Origin: Campanula takesimana
Lineage: Eukaryota; Streptophyta; Magnoliopsida; Asterales; Campanulaceae
Direction of reading: 5' to 3'
DNA: 64,000 bases
Assembly (NCBI GenBank): GCA_026119855.1
Contig: JAOWBW010000383.1
Coordinates: forward strand, 1,488,001-1,552,000
A program made the translations under genes and the position numbers. This document shows positions 22,141 to 32,455 of the stretch, piece by piece; positions within the stretch are counted from its first letter, which is position 1, and each line of letters begins with the position of its first letter. The notes beneath the pieces were generated by a model, which did not search any database, was not told where the DNA came from, and was given only the letters and a program-made list of their open reading frames with translations.

Positions 22141-23160
22141 TTCACAGTTGTTTCAGAACAAGTTCACAGCTGTAAGTTCGCATTTGTTCCAAGAACAAAT
22201 GTAAATTTGTTCTTGTTCCAATTGTAAGTTCGCATTTGTTCAAAAAAAAAAAAAAATTCACATTTGTTCTTGTTCCAAGAAAAAGTTCGCAATTGTAAGT
22301 TCGCATTTGTTCCAAGAACAAGTTCGCAATTGCAAGTTCGCAATTGTTCCAATAACAAGTTCGCACTTGTTCCAAAAACAAGTTTGCACTTGTTCCAAAA
22401 ACAAGTTCACAATTGTAAGTTCGCAATTGTAAGATCGCACTTGTAAGTTCGCACTTGTAAGTTCACAATTGTAAGTTCGCAATTGTAAGTTCGCAATTGT
22501 TCCAATAACAAGTTCGCACTTGTTCCAAAAACAAGTTCGCAATTGTAAGATCGCAATTGTAAGTTCGCACTTGTAAGTTCACAATTGTAAGTTCGCAATT
22601 GTAAGTTCGCAATTGTTCCATTAACAAGTTCGCACTTGTTCCAAAAACAAGTTCGCAATTGTAAGATCGCAATTGTAAGTTCACAATTGTAAGTTCGCAA
22701 TTGTATGATCACAATTGTAAGTTCACAATTGTAAGTTCGCAATTGTTCCAATAACAAGTTCGCACTTGTTCCAATTGTAAGTTCGCAATTGTTCCAATAA
22801 CAAGTTCGCAATTGTAAGTTCGCATTTATTCCAAGAACAAGTTCACACTTGTTCCAAGAACATGTTCACAGATGTTCCAAATACAAGTTCGCAATTGTAA
22901 GTTCGCAATTGTAAGTTCGCAATTGTAATTTCGCAATTGTTCCATTAACAAGTTCGCACTTGTTCCAAAAACAAGTTCGCAATTGTAAAATCGCAATTGT
23001 AAGTTCACAATTGTAAGTTCGCAATTGTATGATCGCAATTGTAAGTTCACAATTGTGAGTTCACAATTGTAAGATCGCAATTGTTCCAATAACAAGTTCG
23101 CACTTGTTCCAAAAACAAGTTCGCAATTGTAAGTTCGCAATTGTTCCAATACTATGTTTA
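22141..23160. repeat. 14-bp minisatellite built on CAATTG
   Basis: About 1 kb of tandem AAGTTCGCAATTGT units (period 14) with variants (TTCACAATTGT, GATCGCAATTGT) and interspersed TTCCAATAACAAG / TTCCAAAAACAAG spacers that form a higher-order pattern. Long minus-strand ORFs here are products of the repeat. Degraded copies extend to about 23450. Confidence 0.9.
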
Positions 23161-23613
23161 TACTGTAAACAAGACGAACAAACTAGTTTCATTAACATAT
23201 AATTAACAGCAAATTTGAGAAGTTCATAATTGTTATAATTGTTCCTAGTTCACAATTGTATTTTAGAAGTTCACAATTGTTTTTCACGATTGTTCCAAGA
23301 ACAAAGAAGAGAAGTTCGCAGTTGTTTTAGTTCAATTCATAATTTTTTCATGGAAATGTCACTATTTTGCTTAATTCACTATTATTTACAGTTGCTTAAC
23401 TTCACAAGTTCACATTATGTTCACAATTGTTTCAAGAATAGCTGAAAGTTCATAATTGTCAAAAAAAAAAAAAAAAGTCACGTAATGGTGATTGGTGTTT
23501 AATAGTGAGGGGTAAAATAAAAATACAAAAGTAATAACAGTACACTAACTTGAGATTAAAATGTCAGAATGGTCTTCAATCATTCCAAACAGCTTACATC
23601 AAGAAACTTAATA

Positions 23614-23896
23614 CTCTCTCCGTCCCATAACTATGTGCACAAATTGCTATTTTGGGTGTCCCATTGATAAGTCGCACCTTCTTAAAATGGCAAATAATCT
23701 TTACTATTCATCCTACTCATTCTCTCGCATAGTTCGCTTTTACACTCATAACACCAATGAACCTACTATTCCCTACCCCACTTTCTCTCTCCTACTTCAC
23801 TTTTCACACTCACAACAACTACCCACTGCTATTCATCCTTAATTTCCGTACGAAACCCATTTTGTGCACATAGTTATAGTTATGAGACGGAGGGAG
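23614..23896. mobile_element. Stowaway MITE nested in the MULE
   Basis: CTCTCTCCGTCCCATAACTA on the left, complement of GTTATGAGACGGAGGGAG on the right, TA duplications at 23612-23613 and 23897-23898. The inner TIR holds CTATGTGCACAAA and its complement. Confidence 0.85.
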
Positions 23897-24329
23897 TATA
23901 CACGAGTTGAGTGGTTCATCTACTATTACAATCATTATAGTTTCATTATCAGCCACATCACAAATAAAGAGAGTACATTGAATCTTGGAAATTTGACTTC
24001 CTAGAGGAGCAGTGGGAAAGAATGTCAATAAATATACATAATGTTCACTTTTACTGTGTAGTTATATGCTATAAATCAATTGAATTCTGCACTTCTGTGT
24101 CCAAAATGAGTATTTCTAGACAGTCACACAACTAATGTAGCCATATGTAAACTGAAGAACTTGAAGAAAATAAGATTAAACCATCATCACGAACCTTGTC
24201 AGCTGAAATTTTATACCGCAGGTCCTTAACTGGATCATACCGGCGATTCTTCTTCGATTCCTCTTCCTGAACCGCTTCTTCGGACTCGTAAAAGTCATCG
24301 GAATTGATTTAGTTGACACAATTCTGGAA

Positions 24330-24440
24330 ATGGCGTCGATGACGGCGGCAACAGGGGTAGATCTGGACGGGAATCCGATTAAGATGATGACAAAGGCGAG
24401 AGAGAAGAAGACGGTCGGAGGCGGAGTAGGTTGGTATTGA
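24330..24440 (+). pseudogene. Possible captured 5' end of a UDP-apiose/xylose synthase gene
   Basis: A 36-codon ORF begins MASMTAATGVDLDGNPIK. From memory this resembles the N-terminus of plant UDP-D-apiose/UDP-D-xylose synthase (AXS), where DLDGxPIKP is followed by the TICMIGAGGFIG nucleotide-binding motif. Here the match stops after PIK and the frame runs into basic and Gly-rich residues and a stop, so only a first-exon start would have been caught. Upstream (about 24190-24329) is non-repetitive sequence that could be its leader. The match is short and this is a suggestion. Confidence 0.35.
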
Positions 24441-24915
24441 TAGAGTGGGAAATGAGGAGGGGGTCGCCGGAGAGGGAGGGGAGAGGTAGTCGGAGTGAAC
24501 CAGATCGAGAGAAGAAGGGGGCTAGGGTTAGGGCTTAGACAGATAAAAGGTGGAGGGGGAGGCGGAGATGGCCGGAGGGGGTGAGGGGTCGCCGGAGGAG
24601 GGGGTGGGGGTCGCCGGAGGAGGGAGTGGGGTTCGCCGGAGGTGGGGTGGGGGATAGAGAGAGAATGTAGTGAGAGAAAGTAGGGAGAGAACGTCTCTGT
24701 TTGACTGTTTGTGCGCCGAGGGGAGGGGAGGGGAGGGGGTTTGTTTTAATAAGGGGTAATTTCGGGATTTGATATATTGTTGAACTTGATGGTAATTTAT
24801 TTTAAACGTTGGAGTAGGTGGTAAAGCAAAATGTTGGCTTGGATTAGGTGGTAGTTTCACTTAGGACTGGGGATTAGGTGGTAATTTTCTCATGATATTT
24901 TTGGTCAAAACAATA

Positions 24916-25182
24916 CTCACTCCGTCCCTCTTTTAACTTACAATTTTTTGGTTGGGCACATTATTGAAGGAAAAATTGAAAAAGTTGATGTGTTGTGAGT
25001 GTAGATAGTTGAGTGAGAGGGAAAAAGTGGGGTAGATAATAGTAAGTGGATAGTTGTTGTGAGTATAACAAGTGGGTCCCATTATTTTAGAAGTATTTAA
25101 AACATTTCATTTTAAGGACTTTGTAGATTAAAGTGGGACAACCAAAATGGTAAATTTGTAGATTAAAGAGGGACGGAGGGAG
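24916..25182. mobile_element. Stowaway MITE
   Basis: CTCACTCCGTCCCTCTTTTAA on the left and complement of TTAAAGAGGGACGGAGGGAG on the right, with TA at 24914-24915 and 25183-25184. 267 bp. It begins only 24 bases after the MULE ends. Confidence 0.85.
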
Positions 25183-25477
25183 TATATCCAGTGAAATCAA
25201 ATCAAATCAAATATTAGAAATAAAGGATGAATCAGAATTCTATATTTGAGTAGGATATTTGTTAATGACTCCTCCTAAAATGGTGATGTCTCCATTTGAA
25301 TTTGTTTTTAGGTACACTTGACTAAACTCTCTTGAGTTAAGTCTAACCCCATTGCTCCTTCATTTGATTGAACTCCCCTAAAAACCCTTAATTGATAATG
25401 ATAACTTATGATAACTTATCGCCCTCTTTCTTAGTAGCAGGTAAGTCTCCCCCTTTTTTGACCTAAAAGTGATACGG
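25183..25477. other. Intergenic, nothing recognised
   Basis: AT-rich sequence with a short ATCAAATCAAATC repeat near 25198. No ORF or terminus recognised. Confidence 0.4.
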
Positions 25478-25482
25478 GAACC

Positions 25483-26974
25483 TGTTGGGTTTCGATCAAA
25501 CATGCGCAGCGGAATTTAGCATTTAAAATTTTGAAACCCAAAGCCATGGATCCGTTCATACGATTAAATCAAATACAACATAGGAATAAAGGAATAAACT
25601 AACCCTTGATGGCTATGAAATTCTCTTGGTCTTTGGTGGAGGTTTGAAGACTTGATCACGATCACAAAGCTTGAACACGAACTTTGAAGATGATGATTTT
25701 CACCCTCTAGCGGTATCCACACTTCGAACGAATATCAAAGCAGCTTCTTTGATCTTGGTTGCTAGACCAAATTGTGAAACACTTTTTCACAATCAAAAGA
25801 ACTATATGGAATTTATTTTGTGTATTATTTTGTTCCTCAACCAAGAATGTCTTGGAACAAAATAAACCCTCTCTCAAACTCTTTGAGACTCACAAAATCA
25901 TTAGCATAGAGTGCTGGCCGAATTTGTCTTTTATACACAAGCATGACCTATTCCAAATAGGAAACTTGTGTCAAAATCCGTCCAAAATTCGTTTCCTAAT
26001 CAAATTAGGAATCTGCCACCCGACAGTACTGTGCGGCCGCCCAAAAACCTCTGTGCGGTCGCACAACTATCTGAAGCAAAACTGGTACAAAACTGTCCTA
26101 AGTGTGCGGCCGCCCAGCCAATACTGTGCGGTCGCCCACTCTTCAGAATGTCCAGAATTTCCAAAATTCCAATTTAGTCCTTTTAAAGATTCGTTCTATT
26201 GTGTGTGACCCTCTAGGATTATACTAAGTTGGCAATGGATTCAAACATGAAACCATAAGATATGATTAGGTTCTAGCAAACCGTCATACCTACCCAAATA
26301 GTATAAACTAGATACAAGTTCGCATTCCTCTTAGAATACGTCACAATCCCTTTGTCCACGATGTCATTGAACACAAGTCATGGTCAAACAGTCAACTTGT
26401 TTTGTTCAATACTTTCTCGATTCCGAATATGTTGATAATCCAAATGACATTGATCCAATCAATTCATCTGAGTCCGGCCGAACATTTCATCAACATCATT
26501 CCTACGAGTGCCCAAGCTTGACATCTCTCCGAGGAGGGACAAATCCATTTAGCTTATTATTCTTCCCTACGTGAATCCGATTATGCCAATCATACCCTTT
26601 ATAACTACTCTGTTAAAAGTAGCGTTTGAATATGTCAAACATAATGTTCATCAAGTGGAAGACTATAATAACTTCATGTCTAAGGATTCAAATGACATAA
26701 CTAATATGAGATATATGTATGACATAGACCATGACATAAATCTCATAAAGCGGGTCATGTCCAGTACCTTGTTCCAAACAAGTACCCATAAATCTAACAT
26801 GATCATCCCATGATCATTTAGCCTTTATACTAGTGCTTAACAAGTACTAGGGACGGAGATTATTATAAGTAAACATGAACAATAATAATAATCAAAACAT
26901 CTCTTTATTGATATGAAATAAATGATAACAATTACAACGTTTATTAAACGTGCCTAGGGCACCACTACCAACAA
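25483..26974 (-). repeat. 3' LTR of copia 1
   Basis: 1,492 bp. Carries four 12-bp palindromic words (GTGCGGCCGCCC / GTGCGGTCGCAC type) at 26031, 26053, 26104 and 26126. Confidence 0.93.
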
Positions 26975-26986
26975 TCTCCCACTTGC
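26975..26986 (-). other. Polypurine tract of copia 1
   Basis: The minus strand reads AAGTGGGAGAT directly before TGTTGG of the 3' LTR, the usual copia layout. Confidence 0.85.
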
Positions 26987-26987
26987 C

Positions 26988-29783
26988 CTAGGCCCAATCT
27001 CCAACATGACCATCATGTTTAGCTTGTGGAATTCCCTTTGTTAGCGGGTCCGCAACATTGTCATCACTAGGTACTCTGCATATATTTACGTCTCCCCTAT
27101 CAACGATCTCTCGAATGATATGAAAGCGCCTAAGTATGTGTTTGGATTTCTGATGTGCTCTTGGTTCCTTTGCTTGAACAATAGCACCATTATTATCGCA
27201 ATAAAGGTCTATTGGATTAGCAATACTAGGAACCACTTCAAGTTCAGTTATGAACTTCTTAATCCAAACAGCTTCCTTTGCAGCATCCGATGCAGCAATA
27301 TACTCAGCTTCTGTTGTAGAATCAGCGGTTGTACTTTGCTTGGAACTCTTCCAGCTTACAGCTCCACCATTTAACATAAACACAAAACCCGATTGCGATC
27401 GGCTATCATCTTTGTCAGTTTGGAAGCTTGCATCCGTGTAAACATTTATAACGAGATCATCTTCCATTCCTCCATAGACCAAAAACGAGTCTTAGTTCTT
27501 CTCAAGTACTTAAGAATCGCTTTTACAGCTATCCAGTGATTTTCGCCAGGGTCGGATTGGTATCTACTTGTCATGCTCAAAGCATAAGATACATCCGGCT
27601 AGTACAAATCATGGCATACATGATGGACCCAATTGCCGAAGCATATGGAACATCATTCATTTTCTCACGCTCATCTTTTGTCTTAGGACATTGAGTCTTG
27701 CTTAGAGAAACTCCATGTAACACGGGCAAGGTTCCTCTCTTAGAATTTTCCATACGGAATCTTCTAATGACCTTGTCAATGTATGTACTTTGGCTTAAAC
27801 CAAGTAGCCTCCTTGATCTATCTCTATAGATCTTAATGCCAAGAATATATGCGGCTTCACCCATATCTTCATTGCGAAGCACTTTCCTAACCAAGTCTTC
27901 ACAGACTGAAGTGTAGGAATGTCGTTTCCAATGAGCAATATGTCATCCACATATAAAATAAGGAATAGCACTATGCTCCCACTAATCTTCTTGTATACAC
28001 AGGCTCATCTTCGTTTTTGATGAAACCAAACTCTTTGACCGATTCATCAAAACGGAGATTCCAACTCCTTGAAGCTTGCTTTAATCCATAGATGGATCTT
28101 TGCAATTTGCATACCTTAGAATCTTGTTCAAAACCTTCTGGTTGTGTCATATACACATCCTCTTGGAGTTTTCCATTCAGGAAAGCGGTTTTTTGACGTC
28201 CATCTGCCATATTTCATAGTCATGATATGCGGCAATGGCAAGCAAAATTCTTATAGACTTGATCATTGCTACGGGTGAAAAGGTCTCATCATAGTCAATA
28301 CCATGAACTTGCCTATAACCCTTCGCTACAAGCCTAGCTTTGTAAGTATGCACCTTCCCATCCATGTCAGTCTTCTTCTTGAAGACCCATTTGCATCCTA
28401 TGGTTTTTACACCTGGCGCATCAATCAAATTCCAAACTTGATTGTCTTGCATGGATTGCAATTCGGATTCCATGGCTCCAAGCCACTTGTCCGAATCAGT
28501 AGAAGACATCTCCTCTTGGTAGGTTGACAGTTCATCATTCTCAATGATTTCTACCTCATTACTATCCGTTACGAGAAATCCATATCTCTCGGGCTCGGAT
28601 CGTAACCTACTAGATCTGCGAGTTACTTGTGTATTTTGAACAGGTTCCACAACTTCTTGTGGTTCTTGTTCTTGTTCCACTATTGGTTCAATGATATTTT
28701 CTGGGTCTTGAATTTCTTCAAGATTTATTTTACTCCCACTGATTTCTTTGGAGAGAAACTCTTTCTCTAGAAAGACACCAGTTCGGGCAACAAACACTTT
28801 GTTGTCCTCACGGTTGTAAAAGTAATATCCTTTAGTTTCCTTAGGATATCCCACGAAAATACATTTATCGGATTTGTGTGCTAGTTTGTCAGAGATAAGT
28901 CTCTTGACATAAACTTCGCAACCCCAATCTTCATGAAAGATAGACAAGGCTTCTTTCCGCTCCACATCTCATATGGAGTCTTTTGAACCGATTTAGTTGG
29001 AACACGATTTAGTGTGAAAGCAGCGGTTTCTAGAGCGTAACCCCAAAAGGATATTGGAAGATCAACTTGACTCATCATTGATCGAACCATGTCTAACAAA
29101 GTCCGATTCCTCCTCTCGGACACACCATTCCATTGTGGTGTTCCGGGTGGAGTCAATTGTGAAACTATTCCACAATTCTTTAGATGATCATCAAATTCTT
29201 GACTTAAGTATTCACCACCACGATCTGATCGGAGTGCTTTAATACTTTTGCCAAGTTGTTTTTCTACTTCATTTTGAAATATTCTAAATATCTCAAATGC
29301 TTCACTTTTATGTTTCATTAGGTAAACATACCCAAATCTACTATAATCATCAGTGAAGGTTATGAAGTATTGAAATCCTCCCCTAGCATTGCTACTTAAT
29401 GGTCCGCATACATCGGAATGTATCAACCCCAATAAGTCACTTGCCCTTTCACCCAACTTGGTAAAAGGTGTCTTAGTCATTTTTCCAAGAAAACACGACT
29501 CACAAGTATCATATGACTCGAGGTCACATGAACCTAAAAGTCCGTCCCCATGGAGTTTTGAGATACGCTTCTCATTAATATGACCAAGACGGCAATGCCA
29601 CAAATAAGTATGATTTACATCATTAGGTTTAGATTTCTTATTTACATGATAGACATTATTTTCATTCTTGACATCCAAGATATAAAGGCCATTAAATGAA
29701 TTAGCAATACCATAAAGCACATCATTTAAATAAATAGAAAATTTCTTATTCTCAATAAGAAACTTAAAACCTTCATTATCCAA
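26988..29783 (-). pseudogene. Copia 1 pol (integrase, RT, RNase H), frameshifted
   Basis: Copia order is clear: GAG-pre-integrase zinc region (HCRLGHINEKR), integrase core (LIHSDVCGPL, SDRGGEY, QWNGVSERRNRT), RT (WVFKKKTDMDG, YKARLVAKGY, DVYMTQPEGF) and RNase H (VYTDASF, SGFVFMLNGGAVSWKSSKQ, EAEYIAASDAAKE, ADPLTKG). It is split into frames 28881-29783, 28177-28965, 27971-28210, 27577-27894 and 26988-27482. The breaks near 28930, 28193, 27996, 27875, 27594 and 27492 each look like a one-base change in a short run. I saw no nonsense substitution. Either true decay of a recently mobilised copy or assembly errors. Confidence 0.88.
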
Positions 29784-30915
29784 ACAAAGAAATTGAAATA
29801 ATATTTCTGCTTAAATCCGGAACATAATAACAATTGTTCAAAACAAGAATTAATCCGGAAGGTAAAGTGACTTCATAAGTCCCTACGGCTAATGCAGCAA
29901 CTCTTGCTCCATTCCCCACGCGTAGATCTAGTTCACCTTCTTTAAGCAGTCTCCTATTCTTTAGTCCCTGCACATTTAGACAAATGTGAGAACCACATCC
30001 GGTATCCAATACCCAAGAATCAGTGGTAGAAAGGAGAATATCTATCATATAGATACTTGAAGTCGACGCAGCCTTGCTGCTCTTCTTCTTCTTTTGCTCT
30101 TCCAAGAAAGCCTTGCAATTACGTTTCCAATGACCAATTTCTTGACAATGGAAACAGATTGCATCCTTTTGTGAATCAGGTTTTGCCTCAGAAGCCTTGG
30201 CAACCTTTGCCTTGCTTATTTTGGGTTTGACAACTTTTGCCTTACCCTTTCCTTTGGCACCAGCCTTCTTCCCTTCATGAACCAAGAGCACGGGAGAACC
30301 TTTCTCCACAATTTTCATCTCTGCAGTCTTGAGCATCCCATGCAACTCAGAGAGATTCTTATCCATTCCATGCATGTTATAATTCATCACAAACTGATTA
30401 TAACTTTTAGGCAATGAATTAAGAATGAGATCCGTGGCTAGCTCCAATGGGATTGGATAGCCAAGTTTCTCAAGGTGCTCTACATAACCTTTCATTTTAA
30501 GAAAGTGAGGACTCACTTGTTGCCCTTCATTCATTTTACTAGTAGTGAATGCAACAATGGTCTTGTACCTCTCTTGCCTAGCTTGCTCTTGAAACATGGT
30601 TCTCAACTCCACGCCTATCTCATCGGCTTCCAAATGTTCCAAACTTTGTTGGAGTTTTGAACACATAGCAGCAAGCATGAGACAACTTACATCTCTAGAA
30701 TCATTACGATGTTTCTTGTAATTGTCTCTTTCTACCCTAGGGGCAGTAGGCGGTGGTTCAGCAGGGAGAGGCCCATCCAGAATGTACAACTTATCTTCTT
30801 GCCTAAGAACAATTCTTATGCTACGGATCCAATCCATAAAGTTGGTACCATTCTCTTCGAGCTTATCCTTCTCAAAGATCGATCGCAACGACATTGATTG
30901 AGTGTTATTAGTCAT
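29776..30915 (-). CDS. Gag and protease start of copia 1
   Basis: 379 residues. The N-terminal gag region (FMDWIRSIRIVLRQEDKLYIL) is followed by a capsid-like helical region, a Lys-rich linker, one CX2CX4HX4C zinc knuckle (CFHCQEIGHWKRNC) and the protease active-site motif DTGCGSH. The frame ends just after the protease at a T-run insertion (about 29783), where the expected gag-pol frame continues one base out of register. It is the longest intact part of the element and could still yield Gag. Confidence 0.88.
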   Translation of the reverse strand: MTNNTQSMSLRSIFEKDKLEENGTNFMDWIRSIRIVLRQEDKLYILDGPLPAEPPPTAPRVERDNYKKHRNDSRDVSCLMLAAMCSKLQQSLEHLEADEIGVELRTMFQEQARQERYKTIVAFTTSKMNEGQQVSPHFLKMKGYVEHLEKLGYPIPLELATDLILNSLPKSYNQFVMNYNMHGMDKNLSELHGMLKTAEMKIVEKGSPVLLVHEGKKAGAKGKGKAKVVKPKISKAKVAKASEAKPDSQKDAICFHCQEIGHWKRNCKAFLEEQKKKKSSKAASTSSIYMIDILLSTTDSWVLDTGCGSHICLNVQGLKNRRLLKEGELDLRVGNGARVAALAVGTYEVTLPSGLILVLNNCYYVPDLSRNIISISLFG

Positions 30916-32440
30916 TATCTACAAATATGCAAAAATTTCCAAAATTTAATAAGTACCGGTTTTCATTAAAGAGATAAATAATGTATTTTAAAACAAAATA
31001 CTCCCACCAAATTATACAACCTTCTTTATACATCCAATGTATAGTATAATTTAAATGGGTTGAGATCCCGCTTTAATCTAATTTTGAGTACGCTTTGGCG
31101 CACCGCTCAGAATTAAATCAATTAGGTAGACAACTCTTGTCAATCATATCTCATATGACTCTCAGTTATTTTCATGAGATTTTTTAAGAAATCCAATTTC
31201 AAAAAGCATGTTAAATCTCATCTTTGCCTTAAGCCTAAAACTGTTTTGACGCTTAATTAAGTCCAACCATTTTAAACGCATAGGAAACTCTTATTCACTC
31301 ATCTTGCTCAAACATGAATAAATCAATGCACCTCGCTTTGGCGAGCCCACATAAAATACTCATGTATAAACAAGTGTTTTAATCATGGCATGGCAATAAA
31401 AGACTTAAAATTTCTTTGAAGGTTCATCACATATAGCATATAACACATTTATGAGTACATAATATAAACATGTTACACATCAAGTTTAGTCACTAAATTA
31501 ATCTCATTAATTTAAGCATGATATTTATGTGTCATTAGTTTCTCTATAATTATGAGGATGAGACTATTTCAACTTCGGTTATTATTTCCGAATCAAGACA
31601 ACAAGAAGTGCGGTCGAACTAAGCCATTAGGCAACCACAATCCCGCACTAATTCAAGAAACCAAGAAAGTAGTCCATGTGGCCGAAACTAAGCAATAGAT
31701 GGTCTCGATGAACGTAGGCCAATTGCATTCACAATTCCACATGGATCTCCAAACTTTGAATCAAGAACTTTGTTTCTCAATTTTAACAATTATGAACTCT
31801 TCATAATTCTAACTTCGTTTTATCTTTGAAACTTTGATTGCGATCAATTTTGGGAAACACAATCTCGATGAACGCAGATTAGCCATCCAAAACTTGAACC
31901 AATCTTAGAATCACAAGACTAAAACAAATAGGAAAATCAAACCTCAAGATCCTCACATAAACCACCTACCCAAAACCCATTCCAGATCAGCAAGTCTGGA
32001 CTGGTTCTGTTACTGGTTTTGTTGGATCTCTCGAAAATTCCAAATTCTGATTTCAACCAAAAATCAGACAATCTGATCCTCATGTGCGGCCGCCCAAAAC
32101 TCACTGTGCGGTCGCCCAAACATGTGCGGTCGCCCAAGTGATTTTGTGCGGTCGCACAAACTGATCAGAATGTACAGAATTTTGAAGTTCGAAAATTTTG
32201 TCTCAAAATCGTTTTTCCCCGATTATTAAAACTTTGATCCAATAAAAAATTAATAACCAAAAATTCTGAATCCACCATAATTTATTTATTGCGATTGAAT
32301 CGTGCGATTAAAGTTGTAAAACAATAAACCACATAAAATCACATAACACATATATATTCCAATATTCAAATCATGCAAGGCACATAAACAATTTATATAC
32401 ACATAACATGATCCAAGTATTGAATTAATCAACATGAACG
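30916..32440 (-). other. Long untranslated leader of copia 1
   Basis: About 1.5 kb between primer site and gag with no significant ORF apart from short chance frames. Its one clear feature is the palindrome module at 32084-32157. Confidence 0.7.
32084..32157. repeat. Palindromic words in the copia 1 leader
   Basis: Four words of the same type as in the LTR (GTGCGGCCGCCC, GTGCGGTCGCCC, GTGCGGTCGCAC) start at 32084, 32106, 32124 and 32146, again as two pairs with a 22-bp pitch. They are followed by CAGAATGTACAGAATTTT, close to the CAGAATGTCCAGAATTTC that follows the LTR cluster. The whole module is therefore present outside the LTR too. Confidence 0.93.
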
Positions 32441-32454
32441 GGGCTCTGATACCA
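32441..32454 (-). other. Primer binding site of copia 1
   Basis: The minus strand reads TGGTATCAGAGCCC, one base inside the 5' LTR, complementary to initiator tRNA-Met. Confidence 0.9.
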
Positions 32455-32455
32455 C

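Larger units (their letters stand above)
21368..24891. mobile_element. Mutator-like element carrying captured sequence
   Basis: The left end starts GGGGCAACTACCATTTAGTCC and the right end, read inward, starts GAGAAAATTACCACCTAATCC. Related ACCACCTAGTCC words recur further in on both sides, giving degenerate TIRs over 100 bp long. Flanks TTGATATTT (21359-21367) and ATGATATTT (24892-24900) are a 9-bp target duplication with one mismatch, as expected for MULEs. Inside are GC-rich arrays in opposite orientation near each end, a 14-bp minisatellite, a nested MITE (23614-23896) and a probable gene fragment at 24330. No transposase, so non-autonomous. Confidence 0.65.

Noticed and set aside
22142..23149. 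Several minus-strand ORFs of about 64-134 codons with NCELTIANLQL-like repeats
   Set aside because: Direct translation of the 14-bp minisatellite. No start context, domain or composition of a real protein.
22141..23160. CRISPR-like array
   Set aside because: Repeats are 14 bp and contiguous, with no unique spacers and no cas genes, in a plant chromosome.
25759..26208. 149-codon ORF in the copia 1 LTR (155 codons in the other copy)
   Set aside because: Lies wholly inside the LTR, differs in length between copies because of an indel, and matches no protein I know.
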